64,000 nucleotides of DNA from contig CAYYJN010000006.1 in NCBI GenBank assembly GCA_964472275.1, positions 11,484-75,483 on the forward strand, in the 5' to 3' direction. This document shows, one piece after another, positions 48,746-56,473 of the stretch (within the stretch, counting starts at the first letter, position 1; each line of letters starts with the position of its first letter). The position numbers and the translations under genes were made by a program. A model generated the notes under the pieces. That model did no database searches and had not been told where the DNA came from. It worked only from the letters and a program-made list of their open reading frames with translations. The DNA comes from JAFDVN01 sp964472275 (GTDB lineage Bacteria > Acidobacteriota > Holophagae > Holophagales > Holophagaceae).

Positions 48746-49210
48746 ATGCTGACGAACGGGCCCACGGAAGTCGAACTCTTCGCGGATGGCGCCTGCCTGG
48801 GCAACCCCGGGCCGGGCGGGTGGGGCAACCTGCTCCGGGTCCGCACCAGCGCTGGCCTTCAGGAGAAGGAAGGCAGCGGCGCGGAGGCCGACACGACGAA
48901 CAACCGCATGGAATTGATGGCCGTCATCCAGGGCCTCGAATCCCTCACGCGACCCTGCGCGGTGCGGCTCGTCTGCGATAGCCAATATGTGCTGAAGGGC
49001 CTCACCGAATGGCTGCCCGGCTGGAAGCGCAAGGGCTGGAAGAAGGCCGATGGCAAGCCCGTGCTGAACGCCGATCTTTGGAAGCGACTGGATGAGGCGG
49101 CGCGACCCCATCGCATTAAGGCCGAGTGGGTGAAGGGGCACGCGGGGCATCCCGAGAACGAGCGCGTGGATCGCCTCGCCAACGCCGCGGCCCACGCCGT
49201 GAAGGCATGA
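48746..49210 (+). CDS. rnhA: Ribonuclease HI
   Basis: 154 residues with the four acidic catalytic positions: Asp in LFADGACLGNPGPGGWG, Glu in NNRMELMAVI, Asp in VCDSQYVLKGL, and Asp in NERVDRLAN. The basic protrusion WLPGWKRKGWKKADGKPV and the VKGHAGHPENE loop are also present. It degrades RNA in RNA-DNA hybrids. Its stop codon is embedded in a strong hairpin that terminates transcription. Confidence 0.96.
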   Translation: MLTNGPTEVELFADGACLGNPGPGGWGNLLRVRTSAGLQEKEGSGAEADTTNNRMELMAVIQGLESLTRPCAVRLVCDSQYVLKGLTEWLPGWKRKGWKKADGKPVLNADLWKRLDEAARPHRIKAEWVKGHAGHPENERVDRLANAAAHAVKA

Positions 49211-49239
49211 GAAGAGGCCCGGGCGGGCCTCTTCTCATG
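49206..49239. terminator. Bidirectional terminator overlapping the rnhA stop
   Basis: CATGAGAAGAGGCCC, loop GGGC, GGGCCTCTTCTCATG: a perfect 15-bp stem whose left arm includes the rnhA TGA. The convergent kinase-like gene ends 14 bp further on. Confidence 0.75.
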
Positions 49240-49252
49240 AAAGCGCGGTCGT

Positions 49253-51055
49253 TCAGCGCTTGAAGTTGTAGACCATCTCCACCGTGCCGCGGGTGGCCTG
49301 GCCGTTGCGCTCCGCCGGGTTGTACTGGGACTGCATGGCGGCGTTCACGGCGGCGTCGTCGAAGCCGAGGTTGATGGGCGAGCCCTGGAGCACGGTGGCC
49401 TTGAGCGGGCGGCCGGACTCATCCACGAAGACGCGCAGCTTCACGGTCACCTCGCGGTAGGGGCCCCAGGCGTTGGCCATGCGGGCGCGGGCCGGAAGGT
49501 TCGGCGTGGCGCGGCTGGCGACGGAGGCGGGCGATTCGGTCAGCACCGCCGGAGCCTGCTGGGGCGCGGTCTGGGCCGGGGTGGGCGCCGCGGGCGTCGG
49601 CGCGGTGGGAGTCTGCGCCTGCTGAGGCACCGGAGCGGCGGGCTTCGGAGCTTCCTTGACGGGAGGCGGCTCCACCTTGGCGATCTTGGAGATCTGCTCG
49701 GTCTGCTGCTCGGCCTTCTGCGCGGCGGCGGCGAGCTTCTGCTTCCGGGCTTCCAGTTCCTGCTGCTTCTTCTGGGCGTCTTCCAACTGCTTCTGGAGGG
49801 CGGCCTTCTCGGAAGCGCTGGTGGTGCTCTGGAGCTGCTGCTGGAGCTGCTGGGACTTCTGCGTCGCGGCGTTGGCCTGGGCGTCCAGATCCGCCTTCTG
49901 CTGATCCAGCTCGGCCTTCATGCGCTGCAGTTCGACGAGCTGGGCCTGCACGGCGGGGTCCACGCCCTTGGCGCGCCCGAAGAAGAGGTAGCCGCCGACA
50001 CCGAGGATCACCACCGCGGCGGCGCCTCCGACCATGAGCATCTTGTTCTTGCTCTTGGCTTCCTCATCCTCGAAGCCTTCGATGTGCTGGGACCGGGTGG
50101 CGCCGGAGCGCAGGGCGTCGCCCGCCGCCGTGTAGCCGGTGAAGTTGTCCGCCTGCTCGGCTTTGATGGCCGCGGCGTCCCGCTCGTTCTCCTCGCGGAA
50201 GAGCGTGTGCATGAAGAAGGCCATGTTGAAGGTCGTCGGGCTGTAGTCGCCGTCGTAGAGCACGCGCTCCAGTTCGCCGTTGAAGGACTCCACCGAGGTG
50301 AAGGGGTTCCCCGGCACCAGCAGCCGCGTGAGGAAGGCCTTGATCTCCGCCGGAACGGGGCCGTCCTCCTGCGCCGCCTTCAAGGTCGCGCCGGAAATGG
50401 CGGAGGCGATGTCGCCGCCCACGGGGAGCTTCTTGAAGGTGAGCAGCTCATAGAGGGTGGCGCCGACGCCGAAGAGGTCCTGCTGCAGCGGCGTGCCCAC
50501 CTGCATCTGGAGGTAGGGCGCCAACCAGTTCTGCATGGCCGTGGCGCGGGGCAGGAAGCTCTTCATGGCCTGGGCGTAAGGCGCGTCCACGATCTGCGCG
50601 GCGCCTTCGAAGCTGACCCAGATGCTGTGCGGGCTGAGCAGGCCATGGGGCAGGCCCTTGGCGTGCATCTGCACCACCGCCTGGGCCACGCCCTGGATGA
50701 CTGAGAGCGCGTGGTCCACGCCGAAGGGGAGCTGTTCGTGCTGGGCCTTGTCAATCAATTGGGCGAGGCTGCGGCCGGGCACATAGTCGCAGGCGCACAC
50801 GGCGGTCTTGCCGCCTTCGTAGCGGTAGCCCTGGCCGAAGGCGCGGGAGCCGCCCAGCAGCGGGACATTCTTCTCGATGTCCGCCGCCTTGGTGCCCATC
50901 CCCGCCTGGAACAGCTCATCGGAGAAGACGCGCACGAGCATGTGGCGGTCGAAGGCGGCCCCGGCGGTCTGGACCCCGCGGTGGAAGGTGCCGAAGGGGT
51001 CCTTCGTCAGCTCGGCGGCGAGCAGATAGGAACCGGCGCGGGTGTAGGTGGCCAT
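49253..51055 (-). CDS. Pseudokinase - coiled coil - TonB-like C-terminal fusion
   Basis: 600 residues. Residues 5-270 keep a Ser/Thr kinase shape, but the catalytic residues are lost. HRDLKPxN reads HGLLSPHSI (137-145), the DFG position reads VDAPYA, and the ATP-lysine strand is MLVRVF. The subdomain IX segment DLFGVGATLYELLT (193-206) is intact. One transmembrane helix lies at 339-359. It is followed by a Gln/Lys-rich coiled coil (370-455), a Pro/Ala linker, and a TonB/AgmX-like domain (525-600: VTVKLRVFVDESGRPLKATVLQGSP, DDAAVNAAMQSQYNPA). It probably relays an internal signal across the membrane or scaffolds envelope proteins. Confidence 0.85.
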   Translation of the reverse strand: MATYTRAGSYLLAAELTKDPFGTFHRGVQTAGAAFDRHMLVRVFSDELFQAGMGTKAADIEKNVPLLGGSRAFGQGYRYEGGKTAVCACDYVPGRSLAQLIDKAQHEQLPFGVDHALSVIQGVAQAVVQMHAKGLPHGLLSPHSIWVSFEGAAQIVDAPYAQAMKSFLPRATAMQNWLAPYLQMQVGTPLQQDLFGVGATLYELLTFKKLPVGGDIASAISGATLKAAQEDGPVPAEIKAFLTRLLVPGNPFTSVESFNGELERVLYDGDYSPTTFNMAFFMHTLFREENERDAAAIKAEQADNFTGYTAAGDALRSGATRSQHIEGFEDEEAKSKNKMLMVGGAAAVVILGVGGYLFFGRAKGVDPAVQAQLVELQRMKAELDQQKADLDAQANAATQKSQQLQQQLQSTTSASEKAALQKQLEDAQKKQQELEARKQKLAAAAQKAEQQTEQISKIAKVEPPPVKEAPKPAAPVPQQAQTPTAPTPAAPTPAQTAPQQAPAVLTESPASVASRATPNLPARARMANAWGPYREVTVKLRVFVDESGRPLKATVLQGSPINLGFDDAAVNAAMQSQYNPAERNGQATRGTVEMVYNFKR

Positions 51056-51134
51056 GGGGGACTCCGGATGCGGGTCAGCGATTAGAAAACATAGATCGGA
51101 ATCGGCGCGAAGACTAGGAAACCTGAGTCTAGCC

Positions 51135-51821
51135 TCAGGAAGGCGGAGCCTCCGGGTCGGCGGGGAGGGGCCAATAAGCCCCGGCCTGCCGGTAAAGCAG
51201 GATCCAGAGGTTGGCCGTGGCGTGGACGGCGTTGGAGAAGGACAACTGGAGCTGGGCGAAGGGCAGGCTCAAGTCATCCCAGGGTCCGAGCCGCTTCCCG
51301 GTGGCGTCCACGCAGGCGGCGAGCAGCTTGTTCCGCGCGGCCTTGGTGGCGGCCCACTCCTGGATCCGGGCGCTGGGGTCCGGCGGGGCGTCCAACGCCC
51401 AGAAGTCCTCCTTCGTCACGAGCAGCTTGGGCAGCTTTTCATCCCCATAGGCCTCGAAGGTGTCCCGCAGCGGCGTCACGCCGGTGGTGCAGGAGGGATC
51501 GTGGAGGGATTGGACCAGGTGGGCCAGGATTCCCAGCTCCCGCACCAGGTCCTCGGCCGCCACGCCCTCCTTGCTCATGCGGAGGATGGTGTGGAATTCG
51601 GAGTCCACATCCGCCGCCGTGGCGGGCTGGTCGTTGGCCTGGCCGCGCGCGGCGTCCAGCAGGATGCGGGGATGGGCGCGGAGCAGCAGGGACAGGCGGC
51701 GGGGCACCATGCGCACCGCGCGCACCGTCGCCGCCTCGTGGACCCGCGGCGTGAAGCCCGCGAGCGGGGCGGCCAGGGGCGCCGCGAGGAGCGCGGCGTG
51801 AAGGGGGAGCCGGAACCTCAT
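51135..51821 (-). CDS. Secreted protein, possible zinc-dependent phospholipase C/P1-nuclease-like fold
   Basis: 228 residues from the ATG at 51821, which overlaps the stop of the NtrC-type regulator (ATGA). A signal peptide (MRFRLPLHAALLAAPLAAPLAG) comes first. The helical body contains FTPRVHEAATVRAV, DVDSEFHTILRM, ELGILAHLVQSLHDPS and SFSNAVHATANLWILL. The spacing of His and Asp residues on helices recalls zinc-dependent phospholipase C, but the match is not strong. An alternative is an uncharacterised periplasmic helical protein. Being coupled to a sigma-54 regulator is unusual for a secreted enzyme. Confidence 0.72.
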   Translation of the reverse strand: MRFRLPLHAALLAAPLAAPLAGFTPRVHEAATVRAVRMVPRRLSLLLRAHPRILLDAARGQANDQPATAADVDSEFHTILRMSKEGVAAEDLVRELGILAHLVQSLHDPSCTTGVTPLRDTFEAYGDEKLPKLLVTKEDFWALDAPPDPSARIQEWAATKAARNKLLAACVDATGKRLGPWDDLSLPFAQLQLSFSNAVHATANLWILLYRQAGAYWPLPADPEAPPS

Positions 51822-53218
51822 GGGGCCTCCAGGGGTGCGGAACCGTCGGACAGCCCGAGGGCCTTGATGCGGTGGATGAGCGTGGTGCGGGGCATGCCCA
51901 GGCGTCGCGACGCCTCGCTCCGGTTGCCCCGGCAGGCGCGCAGCGTTTCCAGAATGCTGCGGCGCTCCAGTTCGATGAGGAAGGTGGGGAGGTCCGCGCC
52001 CGCGGCGAGCACCGGCGTTCCGAGCGCCGCGCCCGGCCCCGCGCCCGCCACGGACACCGGCAGATCTTCGAGCCGCAAGCGCTCGGGATCGGTGCCCAGC
52101 GCCATGGCGCGCTCGATGGCGTTCTCCAATTCCCGCACATTGCCCGGCCATCCGTGCGCCTCCAAGGCCCGCAGCGCTTCCGAATCCACTTGCTTGAGAG
52201 GCCTGCCCATGCGCCGGGCGAATTGGCGGATGAAGTGGGCGGTGAGGGCGGGGATGTCCTCGGGGTGCTCCCGCAGCGCCTTGAGCTGCATGGGGATGAC
52301 ATTGAGGCGGTAGAAGAGGTCTTCGCGGAAGCCGCGATCCGCCACCCGCGCCTGGAGATCTTCGTTGGTGGCGGCGATGACGCGCACATCCACCCGCACG
52401 CTGCGGTCCGTGCCCAAAGGCGTCACTTCGCGCTCCTGGAGCACCCGCAGCAACTTCACCTGGAGGCTGGGCGGCATGGTGCCGATCTCATCCAGGAAGA
52501 GGGTGCCGCCTTCGGCCTGGAGAAAGCGCCCCGGACGATCCGTGCGGGCGTCGGTGTAGGCGCCGCGCACATGGCCGAAGAGCTCGTCCTCCAACAGCGA
52601 TTCGGGGATGGCGCCGCAGTGGATCGCCACGAAGGGCTGCTTGGCCCGGGGGCTCGCCGCGTGGATGGCCCGGGCCACCAGCTCCTTGCCCGTGCCGGAT
52701 GGCCCCGACACCAGCACCGTGCTGCCGGAGGCGGCCACCCGCTCGGTGAGATCCATGAGCTGACGGTAATAGGTGGAGGAGCCGACCAGGTGCGGCGCCG
52801 CGTCGGCTTCGCCCTCCAGGCGGCTCCGCAGCCGCTTGTTCTCCTTGTTGAGCCGCGCCTTCTCCAGCGCGCGCTGGAGCGTGTGTTCGAGCTGCTCCAC
52901 CTCGAAGGGCTTGATCACATAGTCGTAGATGCCCATGCGCATGGCCTGGAGTGCCTGCTCGACGGAAGTGGACCCGGAGAGCACCACCACCACCGTGTCC
53001 GGGTCCCGCAGCGCCAGTTGCGCCAGATCCAGGCCGCTCAAGTCCGGCAGCAGCAGGTCCAGCACCGCGAGGTCGAAGCGCTCGGCCTTGAGGAGCTGAG
53101 CCGCACGGAGCCCGGAACCCGTCTGGACCACCTCGTGCCCGCGCCGGGCCAGCAGCTCCGAGACCAGGTCCAGCAGGCCCGGATCATCGTCCACCAGCAG
53201 AATGCGCGGAGATTCCAC
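51818..53218 (-). CDS. NtrC-family sigma-54-dependent response regulator
   Basis: 466 residues. The receiver (1-120) has DDD, the phosphoacceptor in LAVLDLLLPDLSG, and KPF. The AAA+ domain (140-380) has GPSGTGKELVARAIH, the sigma-54 contact loop as GAYTDA (usual form GAFTGA), GGTLFLDEIGTMPPSLQVKLLRVLQ, the arginine-finger region FREDLFYRLNVI, and GWPGNVRELENAIERA. The Fis-type HTH at the C-terminus has NRSEASRRLGMPRTTLIHRIKALGL. It should activate sigma-54 promoters on phosphorylation. No cognate kinase adjoins. It is coupled to the secreted helical protein and divergent from comEC (57 bp). Confidence 0.95.
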   Translation of the reverse strand: MESPRILLVDDDPGLLDLVSELLARRGHEVVQTGSGLRAAQLLKAERFDLAVLDLLLPDLSGLDLAQLALRDPDTVVVVLSGSTSVEQALQAMRMGIYDYVIKPFEVEQLEHTLQRALEKARLNKENKRLRSRLEGEADAAPHLVGSSTYYRQLMDLTERVAASGSTVLVSGPSGTGKELVARAIHAASPRAKQPFVAIHCGAIPESLLEDELFGHVRGAYTDARTDRPGRFLQAEGGTLFLDEIGTMPPSLQVKLLRVLQEREVTPLGTDRSVRVDVRVIAATNEDLQARVADRGFREDLFYRLNVIPMQLKALREHPEDIPALTAHFIRQFARRMGRPLKQVDSEALRALEAHGWPGNVRELENAIERAMALGTDPERLRLEDLPVSVAGAGPGAALGTPVLAAGADLPTFLIELERRSILETLRACRGNRSEASRRLGMPRTTLIHRIKALGLSDGSAPLEAP

Positions 53219-53275
53219 CCCTCCACTGTCCAGCCCTCGACGGAGAGCGTCAAGTTCGGAACACTACTTCCAACC

Positions 53276-55591
53276 ATGCTCACGCGAGAAGGCTTGTGGC
53301 GGCGTCTGGCCGGAGCCCCGGCTTGGCCGCTGGCTTGGGCGATGGTCCCGGCCTGCGCCCTGCCCTGGCTGCTGCCGGAGACCTGGGATGGCGCGGTGCC
53401 GAAGGGGTTCGTCGCGCTGGGATGGCTCGTCGTGCTGGCGAGCGGAGCGCTGCTCCGTTGGCGTCGGCTCGCGGTGGTTCCCCTCTCCCTCGCGCTCGCC
53501 TGGGGCGTCTTCGGCAACCTCCACCAGCGGGCGCGGTGGGAAGCCGCGCTGCCCACGGACCTCACGGAGGTGGAAGGCGTCCTCGCCGCGCCGTGGACGC
53601 GGGCGCAGGACAGCCTGCGGAGCGAAGTGGCCGTCACCGCGCCGGCCTCCTTGCGCGGCGCGACGCTCCCGTTGCGCATCCCCGCCGATGGCCTCGCGTC
53701 CGTGCCCGCGCCGGGCACGCCCGTGCGCCTGCGGGCGGAATTGCGGAGCGTGGACCCCGCGCCGGTCTTCGTCGGCGAGCGACCCCTGTGGCGCGCCCGC
53801 GGTGATCGCGCGCCTCGGCGGATCGCGCTCCGGAGCGCGGCGCAGATGGAGATTCTCGGGCCGCCGCGGCCCTCCTTCCCGTTGCGACTCAAGACCTGGG
53901 CGCGATCGCGCTTTGACGCGTTGCCGCTGCAAGGTTCGGCCCGCGACCTCTGGGGCGCGCTGGCGCTGGGGATTCCGCCCGCCGATCCGGATCGCTTCAG
54001 CGTCTTCGCCGAAAGCGGCACCGTCCATGTGCTTGTGGTGAGTGGCCTGCAGATGACGCTCGTGATGGCGCTGCTGGAAGCGCTGCTCAGTCGCCTCCTC
54101 TCCCGGGGGGCCGGGATCGGAAGCCTGGCGGGCGGTCTCGCCTACGGCCTCGTCGTCGGGTTCAACGCGCCGGTGTGGCGCGGCTTCCTCATGGGCGCGG
54201 CCTGGGTGCTGGGGCGCGGCAACGGATGGAAAGCGCCCCCCGCGCTCGGGCTCCATCTCGCACTGCTGCTGTGGCTGCTCTTCCATCCGGCCGCGGGTTG
54301 CGAACCGGGCTTCCTGCTGGCGTGGTGGGCGCTGCTGGGCTTGCTCTGGGGCGCGGAACCCTTGGCGGGCTTGCTCCGGCCCTTGATGGGGCGCGGCGCG
54401 GACATGTTCGGCAAATTCGCCGCGCCGTGGATGGCGACGATCCCGCTGCTCGCGCTGCTCCACGGCGGCGCGCCCACCTTCGGCCTCTTCGCGAACCTGC
54501 TCGTGTTGCCGGCCGTGTCCCTGCTCACGCCGCTGTGCCTCGCGCTGACGCTGCTTCCGCTGCCGGGCCTCGTCCACGCGGTGGCGGTTCCCCTCGCCTT
54601 CCTCTCGGATCATTTCGCCCCGGCCCTCGCCCACATCACGCCTCTCGCCACGGGCTGGCTCGCGCCGTGGATCGCGCTGTTGCTGGCTTGGCTCTGGCTC
54701 GCCCACCGGCAGGCCGCGCTGCGCCGCGTCCGCGCGCTCTCCGTCGGCATCACCGCCGCGACCTTCGCGCTGCTCGCCTTCCATGGCACGGGCCGCGCGC
54801 CAACCTCCTTGAGCCTCGAAGCGGTGGATATCGGCACCGGCGACGCCCTGATCCTGCGTGCGCCGGGCGCGGAAACGACGGTGGTGGACACGGGCGAAGA
54901 CCCTTGGGCCGCGCGGCGCCTCGTCCGCGCCCTCAGCCGCCGCGGCGTGCGCGAACCCGTGTCGCTCGTCCTCACGCATCCGCACCAGGATCACGCCGGA
55001 GGGTGGGCGACCCTCGCGCGGCTCTGGCCCATCGCGGCGACGCGCGTGCCCGTGATCGCGGATGCGGATCGCTGGACGCCGTGGATGCCGCCCGGCGTCC
55101 ACCCCGAAACCATGCGCCGGGGCGATGGCTGGGCGGATGGACCGCTCGCCTTTAGCGCGCGTTGGCCGCCCAAGCCCTTCCAGCTCCCCGACGCCAACAT
55201 GCTCAGCCTCGTGCTGCGCGCGCGTTGGAAGGACCGCGAACTGTGGCTCATGGGCGACGCGCTCCAGCTTCAGGAACGCGATCTGATGGATCTCGGCGAT
55301 CCCGGATCCGCCGACGGATTCCATCGCGCCTTGAAAGTCGGCCATCACGGCAGCCGCAGCAGCGGCGACCCCGCCTGGCTCACCGCACTCGCGCCGGACG
55401 CGGCGCTCATCCCCGCCGGACTCCACAGCCGTTTCGACCACCCGCACCCGGAAACCCTCGCCACACTCCAGGAACTGCGCATCCCCTTCGCCATCGTCGG
55501 CCCGCGGCGCGGCGCGCGGATCGAAGCCGTGCCCAGCGGATGGAAGCTGGAAGGCGGCGATGGCAGTTCATCGTTCTTGCCGTTCCGGTGA
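53276..55591 (+). CDS. comEC: ComEC/Rec2-family DNA uptake channel
   Basis: The ATG at 53276 gives 771 residues; the long open frame further upstream is antisense to the regulator. An N-terminal OB-like region with two helices (DUF4131-type) is followed by the competence domain (about 220-500) with ALALGIPPADPDRFSVFAESGTVHVLVVSGLQMTL, PVWRGFLMG and many helices. The C-terminal metallo-beta-lactamase domain (about 515-771) has THPHQDHAGG, LMGDALQ and VGHHGSRSSGD. It transports single-stranded DNA across the inner membrane during transformation. Confidence 0.95.
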   Translation: MLTREGLWRRLAGAPAWPLAWAMVPACALPWLLPETWDGAVPKGFVALGWLVVLASGALLRWRRLAVVPLSLALAWGVFGNLHQRARWEAALPTDLTEVEGVLAAPWTRAQDSLRSEVAVTAPASLRGATLPLRIPADGLASVPAPGTPVRLRAELRSVDPAPVFVGERPLWRARGDRAPRRIALRSAAQMEILGPPRPSFPLRLKTWARSRFDALPLQGSARDLWGALALGIPPADPDRFSVFAESGTVHVLVVSGLQMTLVMALLEALLSRLLSRGAGIGSLAGGLAYGLVVGFNAPVWRGFLMGAAWVLGRGNGWKAPPALGLHLALLLWLLFHPAAGCEPGFLLAWWALLGLLWGAEPLAGLLRPLMGRGADMFGKFAAPWMATIPLLALLHGGAPTFGLFANLLVLPAVSLLTPLCLALTLLPLPGLVHAVAVPLAFLSDHFAPALAHITPLATGWLAPWIALLLAWLWLAHRQAALRRVRALSVGITAATFALLAFHGTGRAPTSLSLEAVDIGTGDALILRAPGAETTVVDTGEDPWAARRLVRALSRRGVREPVSLVLTHPHQDHAGGWATLARLWPIAATRVPVIADADRWTPWMPPGVHPETMRRGDGWADGPLAFSARWPPKPFQLPDANMLSLVLRARWKDRELWLMGDALQLQERDLMDLGDPGSADGFHRALKVGHHGSRSSGDPAWLTALAPDAALIPAGLHSRFDHPHPETLATLQELRIPFAIVGPRRGARIEAVPSGWKLEGGDGSSSFLPFR

Positions 55592-55615
55592 GGCGCATCG
55601 TCAACTCGAAAAGCG

Positions 55616-55883
55616 AAAGCTTGACACAGAGAACGCAGAGCGAGCGCAGAGGACGCAGAGGAAAAGCTCTAAGGGGTCAGGGGACGAGGCGCATCTCCGG
55701 CCCGGGCTGGTCAGGAGGCGGCAGCGGCGCATCCACGCCTTAGGGTGTGAGGGCGCCGTTGCCGCCTCCTGGCCCTTTCACGCTGCGCGTGAAAGCCGCC
55801 GCGGCGCGGCGGGCCCGGGCCTGATGGGTCGGCGCTCCTCTGTGCCCTCTGTGCTGGCTCTGCGCCCTCTGTGTTCCGCTTTG
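55616..55883. repeat. Large word-arm inverted repeat m (CACAGAG words; core GCGCCGACCCATC, reverse)
   Basis: It fills the gap between comEC and the convergent nucleosidase-like gene. The outer arms of about 45 bp pair well: ACACAGAG, CGCAGAG, CGCAGAGG words (55624-55660) against CTCTGTG, CTCTGCG, CTCTGTG words (55837-55880). An inner arm CAGGAGGCGGCAGCGGCGC (55712-55730) pairs with 55752-55772, and CTTTCACGC/GCGTGAAAG (55775-55795) forms another hairpin. GATGGGTCGGCGC (55823-55835) is the shared core, reversed. Confidence 0.85.
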
Positions 55884-55899
55884 GTCGCCACCCGAATCC

Positions 55900-56472
55900 T
55901 CAAATCACCTTCAGCTCGTGTAGCCGCTCGATGAGGGCTCGGCTTCCGGCGGCGTGGTTGGCCTTCCATTGGGCTTGGGCATCCGGCCCCACTTCGTTCG
56001 CGACCACGAGCGCCGCGCCGACGGGGACGCCCGCCGCGTGGCAGGCGGCGTAGACGCCCGTCAGCTCCAGGTGCTCCGCCGCGCCGAGGGTTCCGAGCAG
56101 AGCGGCGCCTTCGCGAGTCTTGGTGATGGCGGGCGGGACGACGACCTCGTGCTTCGGCAAGGGACCGTCCAGCGTCGCCGACCAGCGTGTCGTCTCGATC
56201 CCAGGCCGGTACGCCTCGCCGCGCACTTCCGCGAGGCTGGACGCGACGGCGGAGGAAGCCCACAAGCAATCGCCGATCGCCAAGCGCGCGTCGTAGTGCC
56301 CACAGGTTCCGAGGAAGAGGACCGCGTCGGGTCGCCTTTCCGCCAGCAGCCGCGCCGTCGTGGCGGCCGCCGCGAGCGCGCCCACGCCCGTGCAAGCCGC
56401 CCACCAACCCGAAGGGGGCCGCTCCAGGAGCGGACCGAGTTCGGGTGGGAAGGCGCCGAGGAGGAGCTTCAC
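55900..56472 (-). CDS. Nucleoside phosphorylase/nucleosidase-superfamily protein
   Basis: 190 residues from a GTG one base after the ppdK stop. It has the PNP_UDP fold pattern: TGVGALAAAATTARLL near residue 30, VLFLGTCGHYDARLAIGDCLWASSAV near 50, and EHLELTGVYAACHAAGVPVGAALVVANEVG near 130. Relatives include MTA/SAH nucleosidase and futalosine hydrolase, which cleave N-glycosidic bonds. It is shorter than the usual 220-240 residues, and the MEMEAAA-type substrate loop reads LELTGVYAA, so specificity is unclear. Futalosine hydrolase would fit menaquinone synthesis, but that is a guess. Confidence 0.78.
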   Translation of the reverse strand: MKLLLGAFPPELGPLLERPPSGWWAACTGVGALAAAATTARLLAERRPDAVLFLGTCGHYDARLAIGDCLWASSAVASSLAEVRGEAYRPGIETTRWSATLDGPLPKHEVVVPPAITKTREGAALLGTLGAAEHLELTGVYAACHAAGVPVGAALVVANEVGPDAQAQWKANHAAGSRALIERLHELKVI

Positions 56473-56473
56473 T

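Noticed and set aside
51872..53275. The 468-codon extension upstream of the comEC ATG
   Set aside because: It is antisense to the NtrC-type regulator, and family sequence begins only at the ATG at 53276.
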